The notes beneath the pieces were generated by a model, which was not told where the DNA came from, did not search any database, and saw only the letters and a program-made list of their open reading frames with translations. The translations under genes were made by a program, and so were the position numbers. This document shows, in pieces, positions 44,827 to 53,542 of a stretch of DNA of 54,104 nt (its first letter is position 1; each line of letters starts with the position of its first letter). Source of the DNA: Bizionia argentinensis JUB59 (lineage in GTDB: Bacteria > Bacteroidota > Bacteroidia > Flavobacteriales > Flavobacteriaceae); contig NZ_AFXZ01000044.1 in the NCBI RefSeq assembly GCF_000224335.1, positions 1 to 54,104 on the forward strand, given 5' to 3'.

Positions 44827-44941
44827 TTTTTTTAATTCGAATAATTTTCTGACGATTTTTCTGAAAGTTTTGCTGCTCTAGTAATTTATTTGGTTTTACC
44901 GAGACTCAATTGTGATACTGTATTATAAAGTTAGAATTGTG

Positions 44942-44949
44942 TATTTTTG
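44942..44949 (+). promoter_or_regulatory. -7 element upstream of the Sua5/YrdC gene
   Basis: TATTTTTG matches TAnnTTTG and lies 31 nt before the ATG at 44980. No TTG lies at the usual -33 spacing. The element also argues against a longer reading frame starting at the TTG at 44947. Confidence 0.5.
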
Positions 44950-44979
44950 CTTAAGTTAACGATATTTTTAAATAATAGT

Positions 44980-45600
44980 ATGGCAGAGTTTATAAGGATT
45001 TATGAGGAAAACCCTAATCCGAAAGAGATTAAACGGGTTGTTGATGTTTTAAAAAGAGGCGGGTTAATTATTTATCCAACCGATACAGTTTATGGTTTAG
45101 GTTGCGATATTACCAATGTTAAAGCTTTAGAGAAGATAGCTCGGATTAAAGGTGTGAAGCTGGAAAAATCCAACTTTTCATTTATTTGTCACGATTTAAG
45201 TAATTTAAGTGACTATGTAAAACAAATTGATTCTGCGACATTTAAGATATTAAAACGAGCTTTACCCGGACCTTATACGTTTATTTTACCGGGAGCGAAA
45301 TCATTACCTTCAGTTTTCAAAAAGAAAAAAACAGTCGGAATCCGTGTGCCGAGCAACAATATTGCATTAGAAATTGTAAAACAATTAGGGAATCCAATAA
45401 TCTCCACATCTATTCGTGATGATGACTCGGTATTAGAATATACCACAGATCCTGAATTAATCCTTGAGAAGTGGAATAACCTAGTCGATTTAGTTATCGA
45501 TGCTGGTTATGGTGATAATGTAGCATCAACGGTTATTGATCTATCTGAAGAAACGCCTATTATCGTCCGTGAAGGAAAAGGTAGTTTAGAAATTTTTTAA
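44980..45600 (+). CDS. L-threonylcarbamoyladenylate synthase (Sua5/YciO/YrdC family)
   Basis: This 206-residue protein is taken from the ATG at 44980 (MAEFIRIYEENP). The frame is open to 44947, but a promoter element covers that TTG. The YrdC domain is complete: YPTDTVYGLGCD, NFSFICHDLSNLSDYV, ALPGPYTFIL and KTVGIRVPSN. It helps make the t6A base at position 37 of tRNAs that read ANN codons, from threonine, bicarbonate and ATP. Its length and ending match the YciO/YrdC single-domain types rather than full-length Sua5. A terminator follows at 45642-45672. Confidence 0.88.
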   Translation: MAEFIRIYEENPNPKEIKRVVDVLKRGGLIIYPTDTVYGLGCDITNVKALEKIARIKGVKLEKSNFSFICHDLSNLSDYVKQIDSATFKILKRALPGPYTFILPGAKSLPSVFKKKKTVGIRVPSNNIALEIVKQLGNPIISTSIRDDDSVLEYTTDPELILEKWNNLVDLVIDAGYGDNVASTVIDLSEETPIIVREGKGSLEIF

Positions 45601-45641
45601 GGCTAAAAATAAACAATTATTTCTATTAATTTTAAGACATA

Positions 45642-45672
45642 AAAAAGCTCAATCGTTAAGATTGAGCTTTTT
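45642..45672. terminator. Terminator between the Sua5/YrdC gene and the OmpA-like gene
   Basis: The 13-bp stem AAAAAGCTCAATC / GATTGAGCTTTTT (45642-45654 with 45660-45672), loop GTTAA, has a T-run on each side, so it can serve both converging genes. Confidence 0.88.
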
Positions 45673-45692
45673 AATTTAATATGCTTAAACGA

Positions 45693-46532
45693 TTATTTAC
45701 CGTCAGCTTCAAGGTTTTTCATTTCCTTGTCAATCATATCGTAGAATTCGTCAATTTTTGGTAAAATAACAATTCTTGTACGTCTGTTTTTTGATCTGTT
45801 ATCTGCAGTATCATTATCAACTAAAGGTTGGTATTCACCACGACCAGCAGCGATAAGTTGTTTAGACGATACGCCTAAATCTTCTAATACACGAACAACA
45901 GAAGTTGCACGCTTAACACTTAAATCCCAGTTGTCAATTAATGGTGGCTTGTTATAAGGTACAGGATCTGTATGAGCTTCCACCATACATTCAAATGTTG
46001 GCTTACTATTAACAACAATAGCAACTTTACCTAAAACTTCTTTAGCTCTAGTTGTAACATTGTAGCTACCACTTTGGAATAATAGTTTATCAGCAATAGA
46101 GATGAATACAACACCTTTTTCAACATTTACTTCAATGTCAGGATCGTTCATGCCTACTTCTTTCTTCAAACTGGTAACAAGTGCTAACATAACACTGTCT
46201 TTTTTACTAACAGCATCTTGCAAACGTGTAATTCTTAAATCTTTTTCCTTTAAGCTTTCTAATGTTTTTTCAACATTGCTAGCTCCTTTAGAAGTTAACA
46301 TTGTTAATGATTCATTACTTGATATAAGGTTGTCGTTAGTTCTTCTTAAATCAGCAACTCGATCTTCTAAACCTTGTGCTTTAGATAAGCAGGAGTTTAA
46401 CTTTATCGTTGCGGTATTTAATAAGTCTTGTGTTTCCTTTTGCTTAGATTCAAGAGCTGCATATTCTTTTTTAGAAACGCAAGATCCCAAGATAAACATG
46501 GCGGAAATACTTAATAAAATTAGTTTTTTCAT
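45693..46532 (-). CDS. OmpA-family lipoprotein
   Basis: This 279-residue lipoprotein (lipobox LGSC) has a central coiled coil (about 25-115, with AQGLEDRVADLRRTN and KEKDLRITRLQ) and an OmpA-like C-terminal domain (about 140-260), which binds peptidoglycan through PLIDNWDLSVKRATSVVRVL and NRSKNRRTRIVILPK. It would tie the outer membrane to the cell wall. Its sequence resembles flavobacterial OmpA lipoproteins and MotB-like domains. It is monocistronic, with a weak -7 match (CAAAATTA, 46573-46580 on the plus strand) upstream. Confidence 0.9.
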   Translation of the reverse strand: MKKLILLSISAMFILGSCVSKKEYAALESKQKETQDLLNTATIKLNSCLSKAQGLEDRVADLRRTNDNLISSNESLTMLTSKGASNVEKTLESLKEKDLRITRLQDAVSKKDSVMLALVTSLKKEVGMNDPDIEVNVEKGVVFISIADKLLFQSGSYNVTTRAKEVLGKVAIVVNSKPTFECMVEAHTDPVPYNKPPLIDNWDLSVKRATSVVRVLEDLGVSSKQLIAAGRGEYQPLVDNDTADNRSKNRRTRIVILPKIDEFYDMIDKEMKNLEADGK

Positions 46533-46724
46533 AATATTAAATGTGATTTTAAGATGTTATTTATTAACATACCAAAATTATAGAAAAGATTAGTTCATTC
46601 GGTAATGATTAACAAAAATTTTAACAAATTTATAAACAATTCGTTTTCAGAAAAGTAACGTTTAAATTCAACTATTTTTAACTGTATTAATAAACAAATG
46701 TGCTTTATTAATAATGGTTATTTT

Positions 46725-47705
46725 TCACAAGCTCTTTTTACCTAAAATAAAGTAATCCCAAATAATAGATTTTGTTTGGAAATAATTTGATTTTTGAGTC
46801 AATTTTCGCCGTTTTTGTAATAAGTGAGCTATGTTTTTATAATAACTAAAATGTGCTTTTAAAACCGATAGAATATGTGAGAACTTAAAGCCTACCAGGA
46901 ATTTAATGCATGCAATTCCATCTAGAATTAAGCGTGTTAAAACGAGTGAAAAGAGATTTTCAGGCGCATTTTTTGTTAATGTGAATAGACTGTTCCTAAA
47001 ATTCAAATACGTTTTTTTTGGATTGGTGTTTTGTAATGTGGCGCCACCAACATGATAAACAGTCGAAGTTCCTAGATACACACATTTATAATCCAAATTA
47101 AATGCACGCCAGCACATGTCAATTTCTTCCATGTGAGCAAAAAACGATTCATCAAAACCATTTAATGTTTCAAAAACAGATTTCCTGATGAAAAAACAGG
47201 CACCAGAAGCCCAAAATATGTCTGCTTTTTCTTGATATTGTTGTTCGTCTTTTTCTATAGAATCAAATACACGACCCCGACAAAATGGATAGCCATATTT
47301 ATCGATAAAACCACCAGCTGCTCCAGCATATTCAAAATAATCTTTGTTTTTGTAATCTAAAATCTTAGGCTGAATAATGGCCGTATCAGGATGTAAGTCA
47401 AACTCCGAAAGAATCGGTTTTAGCCAATTTTCCGTTACTTCTACATCACTATTTAATAAACAGTAAATGTCTTCCTCAACATGCCTTAAAGCATCATTGT
47501 ATCCCTTGGCATAACCACCATTTTCAGAATTTCGGATTGTTTTTATTGAAGGGAAATTTTGTTTAATAAAAGTAATAGAATCATCGGTAGATGCATTATC
47601 AGCAACATAAATAGTCGCTTCTTCCGAAAAAGCAACAACAGACGGTAAAAATTGTTCTAGAAGCGGTTTTCCATTCCAGTTTAATATAACAACGGCTATT
47701 TTCAT
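46725..47705 (-). CDS. Glycosyltransferase, family 2
   Basis: This 326-residue protein is a GT-A fold transferase. Its N-terminus reads VILNWNGKPLLEQFLP and VADNASTDDSI, the donor acidic motif is NSDVEV, and acceptor-binding parts include GAAGGFIDKYG, FFIRKSVFETLNGFDESFF and MEEIDMCWRAF. The C-terminal 70 residues are hydrophobic/basic helices that probably rest on the membrane. It would add sugars to a cell-surface polymer, but the sugar and acceptor are unknown. Its start overlaps the stop of the upstream nuclease-domain gene by 4 nt, so the two are coupled. Confidence 0.88.
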   Translation of the reverse strand: MKIAVVILNWNGKPLLEQFLPSVVAFSEEATIYVADNASTDDSITFIKQNFPSIKTIRNSENGGYAKGYNDALRHVEEDIYCLLNSDVEVTENWLKPILSEFDLHPDTAIIQPKILDYKNKDYFEYAGAAGGFIDKYGYPFCRGRVFDSIEKDEQQYQEKADIFWASGACFFIRKSVFETLNGFDESFFAHMEEIDMCWRAFNLDYKCVYLGTSTVYHVGGATLQNTNPKKTYLNFRNSLFTLTKNAPENLFSLVLTRLILDGIACIKFLVGFKFSHILSVLKAHFSYYKNIAHLLQKRRKLTQKSNYFQTKSIIWDYFILGKKSL

Positions 47706-48148
47706 AAGTTATAATCGGGGATATCTTTTAAAAAATTGTAACGTTCCGCTTCAAAATCCATTTGACAATAGTAATGATCCAAACCATTGGTCACCATTAA
47801 ATAGGTGGCTTTCAACGTTAAATTATACTGTGCAATTTGGTCGAATGTTTTCTGATTTACAGGAATACTAGGTGCTTTACATTCTACTATAATATGTATG
47901 CTACCGTCGGGATTGAAAACCACAATATCATAGCGTTTTTTTAAATCATTGACGCGTAATTCTTTTTCGACATTTATTAGCGATTTCGGGTATTTTTTAT
48001 CTGTCATTAAAACCTGCAGACAATGCTGACGCACCCATTCTTCAGGTTGTAAAATCACAAATTTTTTCCGAATAGGATCGAATATAGATACTTTATTTTC
48101 GCTATTTTTGAAACGGAACGAAAACTTGGGAAAATTGAGTGCTTGCAT
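47702..48148 (-). CDS. HsdR-N-like nuclease domain protein
   Basis: I start this at the ATG at 48148, giving 148 residues; a longer frame to 48199 lacks family support. It contains the type I restriction R-subunit N-terminal (PD-(D/E)xK-like) pattern, with YDIVVFNPDGSIHIIVECKAPS, where Asp and the ECK triad form the nuclease core. It has no helicase or specificity subunit beside it, so it is not a restriction system. Single-domain copies near holA and a glycosyltransferase are frequent in flavobacteria. Its role is unknown; DNA repair or nucleic acid processing is possible. Confidence 0.82.
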   Translation of the reverse strand: MQALNFPKFSFRFKNSENKVSIFDPIRKKFVILQPEEWVRQHCLQVLMTDKKYPKSLINVEKELRVNDLKKRYDIVVFNPDGSIHIIVECKAPSIPVNQKTFDQIAQYNLTLKATYLMVTNGLDHYYCQMDFEAERYNFLKDIPDYNL

Positions 48149-48251
48149 AGTTGCCACTAACGGTTTTGCCAAAGTTAACGTACAATAATCAAAAACCAAA
48201 TGCCTAAAGCTTTTTTAGTTTGGGTATTTTAAAATTCGAAAGTCAACCATT

Positions 48252-49256
48252 TTGGAGGAAGTCAAACAATTAGTTAGCGATATAAAAAACCGAAAGTTTA
48301 AACCTATTTATTTTTTAATGGGTGAGGAACCTTATTATATAGATAAGATATCCGATTATATACAAGAAAACGTTCTTACAGAAGAAGAACGCGGATTCAA
48401 TCAAATGGTGCTTTATGGTCGTGATGTTACAGTTGATGATGTTGTTGGACACGCCAAACGTTTTCCAATGATGGCCGAGTATCAGGTGATCATTGTTAAG
48501 GAAGCTCAAGATTTATCTCGAACTATAGAAAACTTTTTAGCCTATGCTAAAAATCCGCAACCGTCTACCATTTTAGTTTTCAATTATAAGTATAAATCAC
48601 TGGATAAACGTAAAGCACTTTATAAAGAGTTAAAGAAAACGGCTATTATTCATGAGAGTAAAAAAATGTACGATAACCAAATACCAACTTGGATTAATCG
48701 TGTTTTAGCAGGTCAGAATTATAGTATTACACCAAAAGGCGCACAAATGTTAACCGAGTTTTTGGGTACGGATTTAAGTAAAATCAGCAATGAACTTGAT
48801 AAGCTGAAAATTGTATTACCAGCAGGCACTCAAATAACACCAGAACTGATTGAAGAGAATATTGGAATCAGTAAAGATTATAATAATTTTGAATTACATA
48901 AAGCTATTGGGTACCGTGATGTACTAAAAGCAAATAAGATTATTAAATATTTTGGTGAAAACCCAAAAGACAACCCGATGGTTTTAACGGTTGGCTTTTT
49001 ACACACTTACTTTACCAAAGTTTTACATTTGCATGGTTTAAGTGATAAGTCGTCAAGAAGTGTAGCCGCTGCTTTAAAAATATCACCCTATTTTACGGAA
49101 GAGTATATTGTTGCCGCTAAAAATTACCCAATGAAAAAGGTGAGTGGTATTATTGCCGATTTGCGCATTTTTGATGTGAAAGGAAAAGGTGTTGGTGCCA
49201 ATGCGGTTCCTCAAGGTGACTTGCTTAAAGAGCTGTTAGTGCGGATTATGTATTAA
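48252..49256 (+). CDS. holA: DNA polymerase III subunit delta
   Basis: This 334-residue protein starts at a TTG (48252), the only plausible start near the conserved MEEVKQLVSDIKNRKFKPIYF. The early part (FLMGEEPYYIDKISDYI) and the middle (LSKISNELDKLKIVL, ISKDYNNFELHKAIGYRD) match HolA. It is part of the clamp loader that opens and loads the sliding clamp. It is divergent from the nuclease-domain gene (104 bp between starts). It ends 132 bp before the DJ-1/PfpI gene. Confidence 0.92.
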   Translation: MEEVKQLVSDIKNRKFKPIYFLMGEEPYYIDKISDYIQENVLTEEERGFNQMVLYGRDVTVDDVVGHAKRFPMMAEYQVIIVKEAQDLSRTIENFLAYAKNPQPSTILVFNYKYKSLDKRKALYKELKKTAIIHESKKMYDNQIPTWINRVLAGQNYSITPKGAQMLTEFLGTDLSKISNELDKLKIVLPAGTQITPELIEENIGISKDYNNFELHKAIGYRDVLKANKIIKYFGENPKDNPMVLTVGFLHTYFTKVLHLHGLSDKSSRSVAAALKISPYFTEEYIVAAKNYPMKKVSGIIADLRIFDVKGKGVGANAVPQGDLLKELLVRIMY

Positions 49257-49388
49257 TGTTTTAACATCTTACCCAGATTTATTAACACTTTCTATTAAAA
49301 TTCCGTTAAACATATTGGCTAATTCGTTTAAAGCCTTTATATCTAGTATATTAAGGTAGACGAATTAATAATCTTAAAAGTACTTATA

Positions 49389-49949
49389 ATGGAAAATTTA
49401 GATAATAAGAGAGTAGCAATATTAGCTACAAATGGTTTTGAGGAAAGTGAATTAAGAGAACCAAAGAAAGCATTAGAGAAAGCGGGAGCACACGTTGATA
49501 TAGTTTCATTAGAATCAGGAACAATTAAATCTTGGACAGATGGAAACTGGGGAGAAGCTTATAAAGTTGATAAAACTTTGGATGATGTTTCCCAAAGTGA
49601 TTATAACGCCTTAATGTTACCAGGTGGTGTGATAAATCCAGATTTACTTCGAAAGAATAAAAAAGCGGTAAGTTTTGTGAAATCATTTTTCGAAAATCAT
49701 AAACCTGTGGGAGCAATCTGTCATGCACCATGGTTATTAGCAGAAGCAGATGTTTTAAAAGGTAGAAAAGTAACATCTTACGACTCTATTAAAACAGACA
49801 TTATAAACGCCGGTGCTAATTGGGTGGATGAAGAAGTTGTAGTTGATCAAGGTTTAGTAACGAGTCGTTCACCAAAAGATTTACCAGCCTTTAACGCTAA
49901 ATTAGTAGAAGAGGTTTATGAAGGTAAGCATAAAAAACAGATGGCATAA
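49389..49949 (+). CDS. DJ-1/PfpI family protein
   Basis: This 186-residue protein has the PfpI fold. The nucleophile elbow reads AICHAPWLL (C111, H112), and the N-terminal GFEESEL carries a conserved Glu near residue 18. Such proteins have been reported as glyoxalase/deglycase or protease-like enzymes, and the natural activity is debated. It is cytoplasmic. The C-terminus is short (KHKKQMA). It is monocistronic, with a terminator at 49973-50005. Confidence 0.88.
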   Translation: MENLDNKRVAILATNGFEESELREPKKALEKAGAHVDIVSLESGTIKSWTDGNWGEAYKVDKTLDDVSQSDYNALMLPGGVINPDLLRKNKKAVSFVKSFFENHKPVGAICHAPWLLAEADVLKGRKVTSYDSIKTDIINAGANWVDEEVVVDQGLVTSRSPKDLPAFNAKLVEEVYEGKHKKQMA

Positions 49950-49972
49950 TTTAAACGGTGATCTGATTAATG

Positions 49973-50005
49973 AAAAACGCAAACTTTACGGTTTGCGTTT
50001 TTTTA
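49973..50005 (+). terminator. Terminator after the DJ-1/PfpI gene
   Basis: The 12-bp stem AAAAACGCAAAC / GTTTGCGTTTTT (49973-49984 with 49991-50002), loop TTTACG, is followed by further Ts. Confidence 0.88.
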
Positions 50006-50041
50006 TGTTTTTAACTGCGCTTTTACAAGACTTTAATTTCG

Positions 50042-50090
50042 GACCTCACAGGTTTCAAATCCCGAAATGTCGGGACTGTGAGGTCTTTTT
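50042..50090. repeat. Nested intergenic hairpin, repeat-like
   Basis: GACCTCACAG (50042-50051) pairs with CTGTGAGGTC (50076-50085). Inside, CCCGA (50061-50065) pairs with TCGGG (50070-50074), giving a stem with an internal loop. Five Ts follow on the plus strand, so it may also act as a second terminator. The arms resemble palindromic intergenic repeats I recall from other flavobacteria. Confidence 0.65.
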
Positions 50091-50096
50091 ACTTAC

Positions 50097-50573
50097 CTAT
50101 TCTTTCAATTCTTCCAAAACCAAATTGTAATCATATTGTAAATCCTCATGCAAGGTTTTTACAATCTTTTCAATCGCTAATATCTGTCGATCGTATATGT
50201 TTGATAACGTGACATTTCTTTTTATAGAAGGCGACATATCTTTCAAACATTCACAAAAATAGAGTAGGAGTTCTACTTCCGTTTCTTTCTTTAATGAATA
50301 GCGCGCATATTTTTTAATAAGTCGCAGTATTTTGCGAACACTCTTTTTTATATAAAAATAACTGTTGGTATTTATGGTTGAAAACTGCAAATCGATCTCG
50401 CTTTTAACTGAATCAATATAACCGGTTTCATCATGTAATTCAAATAATAAATAAGTGAGAAGCTCTTTATTTTCTTTTTTGAATTTGGACAAACGTAACA
50501 CCAGCTCCATTAATTCCTGATCAGATTTATGGTATAATTCTTTTTTTATGGTAACTACGGATACTGCTTTCAT
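50097..50573 (-). CDS. Hypothetical helical protein
   Basis: This 158-residue protein has no signal peptide or membrane segment. It is almost entirely helical and rich in Lys/Glu/Leu, with ELMELVLRLSKFKKENKELL, KKSVRKILRLIKKYARYSLKK and VELLLYFCECLKDMSPS. I do not recognise a family; similar short helical proteins appear in flavobacterial genomes without assigned roles. A palindrome-rich region flanks it on both sides (50042-50090 and 50582-50616). Function unknown. Confidence 0.65.
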   Translation of the reverse strand: MKAVSVVTIKKELYHKSDQELMELVLRLSKFKKENKELLTYLLFELHDETGYIDSVKSEIDLQFSTINTNSYFYIKKSVRKILRLIKKYARYSLKKETEVELLLYFCECLKDMSPSIKRNVTLSNIYDRQILAIEKIVKTLHEDLQYDYNLVLEELKE

Positions 50574-50581
50574 CTTTTGTT

Positions 50582-50616
50582 CCCGTGAACCTGTCTGCCG
50601 ACAAGCAGGAACGGGG
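50582..50616. repeat. Nested intergenic palindrome
   Basis: CCCGT (50582-50586) pairs with ACGGG (50611-50615), and CCTG (50590-50593) with CAGG (50606-50609), around a TCTGCCGACAAG loop. It is GC-rich compared with its surroundings and lies immediately upstream of the hypothetical gene. From memory it resembles a common flavobacterial intergenic repeat. Confidence 0.5.
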
Positions 50617-50727
50617 ATCTTTTAATTATTATTTCATTATCGATTATCCTAAAAGTATTATTGACTCTAAATGAAGTCTTTTTAGATAATTGACCACTTT
50701 TGTTCAGATGTTAAATATACTAAAAGT

Positions 50728-50766
50728 AAAAGACCTGATGTTAAAATAACAAACAGGCCTTTTTAA
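50728..50766 (-). terminator. Weak terminator after the fused E1 gene
   Basis: AAGACCTG and CAGGCCTT can pair with one A-C mismatch, and A-rich and T-rich flanks lie on the two sides. It starts about 20 bp beyond the stop of the minus-strand gene at 50786. Confidence 0.5.
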
Positions 50767-50785
50767 ATAAATAACACTTTAAAAT

Positions 50786-53197
50786 TTATCTCAATTTCGG
50801 AAAATCCGTTGGATTAGATTCATGAATTACGTTGTAAACAGCTTCAAAAACATCTTCTACAGATGGTTTAGAGAAATAATCGCCATCCGTTCCGTAAGCA
50901 GGTCTGTGTGCTTTAGCAGTTAAGGTTTCTGGCTTGCTGTCTAAATGCTTGTACGCATTTTGATTGTTTAAAACTTCGTTTAGAATAAATGCTGAAGCAC
51001 CTCCAGGAACATCTTCATCAATTACCATTAAACGATTTGTTTTCGCAACACTCTTTACAATGTCGTGGTTTATATCGAAAGGTAATAACGACTGGATATC
51101 AATAATTTCAGCACTAATACCTACTTCTTGTAATTCTTTAGCTGCTTGCTCAATTATACGAAGTGTTGATCCGTAAGATACTAATGTAATATCGCTACCG
51201 TCACGAATAGTTTCCACAACACCTAGCGGCGTTTTGAATTCACCAATGTTAGTTGGCATCATTTCTTTTAAGCGGTAACCGTTTAAACATTCCACAATCA
51301 ATGCAGGATCATCACTTTCTAAAAGAGTATTATAAAACCCTGCAGCTTTAGTCATGTTTCTTGGTACTAATACGTGAATTCCACGGATTAAATGCATGAT
51401 TCCTCCCATTTGAGAACCTGAATGCCAAATACCTTCTAGTCTATGACCACGCGTTCTGATAATTAATGGTGCTTTTTGTCGACCTTTAGTTCTGTACTGT
51501 AAGGTTGCTAAATCGTCACTCATTATTTGTAAAGCGTACAGAATATAATCCAAATATTGGATTTCAGCAATCGGGCGTAAACCACGCATAGCCATACCAA
51601 TTCCTTGACCTAGAATGGTAGCTTCACGAATTCCAACATCGGAAACACGTAATTCACCATACTTTTCTTGCATACCTTCCAGACCTTGGTTTACATCACC
51701 AATATGTCCAGCATCTTCACCAAAAACTAATGCTTCTGGGTATTTGCTGAAAATTGCATCAAAGTTATCACGAATCACTAAACGCGCATCTACTTCTTCG
51801 CTATCATCATTATAAGTAGGCTTAACTTCTTGAATCTTTAAAGCCGATTTACTTGAATGAGAATATAAGTGAGAACTATACTTTGGTTGTACAACGTCTA
51901 TATAATCGTTAATCCAGGTCGCTAATTTATTTTTAGTTTCAGATGATTCACTCACTACAAATCGCAGTACTTTTCGTGCTGTCGAAATAATATCTTTACG
52001 AATTGGCTCTGAAATATCAGCTAAATCGTTTTTAAGTTTTTCAATAAATACTTTGTTTGGGCTAGCATTAGCGACCTCTTCTAATAAAGCAACCAATTCG
52101 TTTTGCTCTTGTTTTAAAGGTTGAGTAAATGCTGTCCAAGCCGCTTTTTTACCATCGCGTACTTGTTTTTTAATGGTTTTTTCTACAGCAGATAAATCGT
52201 CATCTGTTGCAATACCATTTGCAATAATCCATTCACGTAGTTTTACGTTGCAATCGCGTTCTGCTTCCCAAGCTAAACGGTCTTCATCTTTATAACGCTC
52301 ATGTGAACCAGAAGTAGAATGTCCTTGTGGTTGTGTTAATTCTTGAACGTGAATTAAAACCGGAACATGTTCCTCACGGGCTACCTTTGCAGCTTGTTGA
52401 TATGTTTCAATTAAAGCCGGATAATCCCAACCTATAACACGTAAAATTTCGTAACCTTTTACGTCTTTTTCACGTTGGAACCCTTTTAATATTTCAGATA
52501 TATTTTCTTTAGTCGTTTGATGTTTAGCATGAACTGAAATACCATATTCGTCATCCCAAACACTCATAACCATTGGTACTTGTAAAACACCAGCAGCATT
52601 AATAGTTTCAAAAAACAAACCTTCACTGGTACTGGCATTTCCAATAGTTCCCCAAGCGATTTCGTTACCTTCGTTGGAAAAATTGGTTGTATCAATACCT
52701 TTTACATGTCTGTATATTTTTGATGCTTGTGCCAAACCTAATAAGCGGGGCATTTGCCCAGCTGTTGGTGAAATATCGGCACTAGAATTCTTTTGTTCTA
52801 AAAGGTTATTCCAGTTCCCGTTTTCGTCTAAACTTTGAGTAGCAAAATGACCTCCCATTTGGCGTCCTCCAGACATAGGCTCTTCTTTAATATCAGTATT
52901 GGCATATAATCCAGCAAAAAACTGCTCGATATTTAAAGCGCCAATGGCCATCATAAACGTTTGATCACGGTAGTATCCTGAACGAAAATCGCCATTTTTA
53001 AAGGCTTTTGCCATGGCTAATTGTGGTACTTCTTTACCATCGCCAAAAATTCCAAATTTTGCTTTACCAGTAAGCACTTCACGACGACCTAGCAAGCTAC
53101 ATTCGCGTGAGGTTACGGCAAGGTTATAATCGGATAAAACTTCGGTTTTAAAATCTTCAAAAGAAAGGTCTTTATTTACTTCAGGATTTGCTTTCAT
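50786..53197 (-). CDS. Fused E1 alpha/beta 2-oxoacid dehydrogenase (branched-chain type)
   Basis: This 803-residue protein joins the E1 alpha (about 1-440) and E1 beta (about 465-803) subunits of a thiamine diphosphate-dependent dehydrogenase, the first part of the branched-chain 2-oxoacid dehydrogenase complex or a close relative. Alpha carries RSGYYRDQT and SGSHERYKDEDR; beta carries VFGEDAGHIGDVNQGLEG and VVETIRDGSDITLVSYGS. In alpha the usual GDG...NN motif reads GNAS (186-189) and DDEYGIS (215-221). The metal ligands therefore look swapped: N187 stands where Asp is usual, and D216 where Asn is usual. It has its own promoter at 53217-53247. The E2 gene is not in the window. Confidence 0.9.
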   Translation of the reverse strand: MKANPEVNKDLSFEDFKTEVLSDYNLAVTSRECSLLGRREVLTGKAKFGIFGDGKEVPQLAMAKAFKNGDFRSGYYRDQTFMMAIGALNIEQFFAGLYANTDIKEEPMSGGRQMGGHFATQSLDENGNWNNLLEQKNSSADISPTAGQMPRLLGLAQASKIYRHVKGIDTTNFSNEGNEIAWGTIGNASTSEGLFFETINAAGVLQVPMVMSVWDDEYGISVHAKHQTTKENISEILKGFQREKDVKGYEILRVIGWDYPALIETYQQAAKVAREEHVPVLIHVQELTQPQGHSTSGSHERYKDEDRLAWEAERDCNVKLREWIIANGIATDDDLSAVEKTIKKQVRDGKKAAWTAFTQPLKQEQNELVALLEEVANASPNKVFIEKLKNDLADISEPIRKDIISTARKVLRFVVSESSETKNKLATWINDYIDVVQPKYSSHLYSHSSKSALKIQEVKPTYNDDSEEVDARLVIRDNFDAIFSKYPEALVFGEDAGHIGDVNQGLEGMQEKYGELRVSDVGIREATILGQGIGMAMRGLRPIAEIQYLDYILYALQIMSDDLATLQYRTKGRQKAPLIIRTRGHRLEGIWHSGSQMGGIMHLIRGIHVLVPRNMTKAAGFYNTLLESDDPALIVECLNGYRLKEMMPTNIGEFKTPLGVVETIRDGSDITLVSYGSTLRIIEQAAKELQEVGISAEIIDIQSLLPFDINHDIVKSVAKTNRLMVIDEDVPGGASAFILNEVLNNQNAYKHLDSKPETLTAKAHRPAYGTDGDYFSKPSVEDVFEAVYNVIHESNPTDFPKLR

Positions 53198-53542
53198 ACG
53201 TAACTAATTATTTTTGCAAAGGTAGGTATTATAAGTAATGTTTGCAATGAGTGGAACTGTTATAAAATTGATAAATTATAGGTAAAATGCTCAATTTGTT
53301 ATTAATAAGATAAAAAAATGACATATATACGAGATCTGTTACAGATAGTGTAGCGAAAATAAAATGATTCGAATAAAATGATCTTAATACCAAAGAGCCG
53401 TTAAGTAAGTAAAAATTTTATTGCCTATATTCTCCTAACAGAATTATTGTTATTAGCTGTATAGCAACTTGCTATTTGTCGAATAATTATTTTTTTTATC
53501 GTGTTGTTAACATATAGATTTTTTACTCTAATAGACAGTCTA
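53198..53542. other. Intergenic gap, no gene seen
   Basis: About 345 bp of AT-rich sequence separate the E1 gene and the decayed regulator. Apart from the E1 promoter, I see only a short direct repeat (AATAAAATGAT at about 53358 and 53374). No ORF with convincing codon use or RNA gene is present. Confidence 0.5.
53217..53247 (-). promoter_or_regulatory. Promoter of the fused E1 gene
   Basis: Read on the minus strand, TTG (near 53247-53245) is followed after about 20 nt by a TACCTTTG-like -7 element near 53224-53217. The predicted start is about 12-15 nt before the ATG at 53197. Confidence 0.6.

Noticed and set aside
46102-46593. A 163-codon open frame on the plus strand
   Set aside because: It is antisense to the OmpA-like lipoprotein gene, which has a signal, a coiled coil and a recognised domain; the antisense product resembles nothing known.
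47702-48148. Type I restriction-modification system
   Set aside because: Only an HsdR-N-like domain is present; there is no helicase part, specificity or methylase gene nearby.
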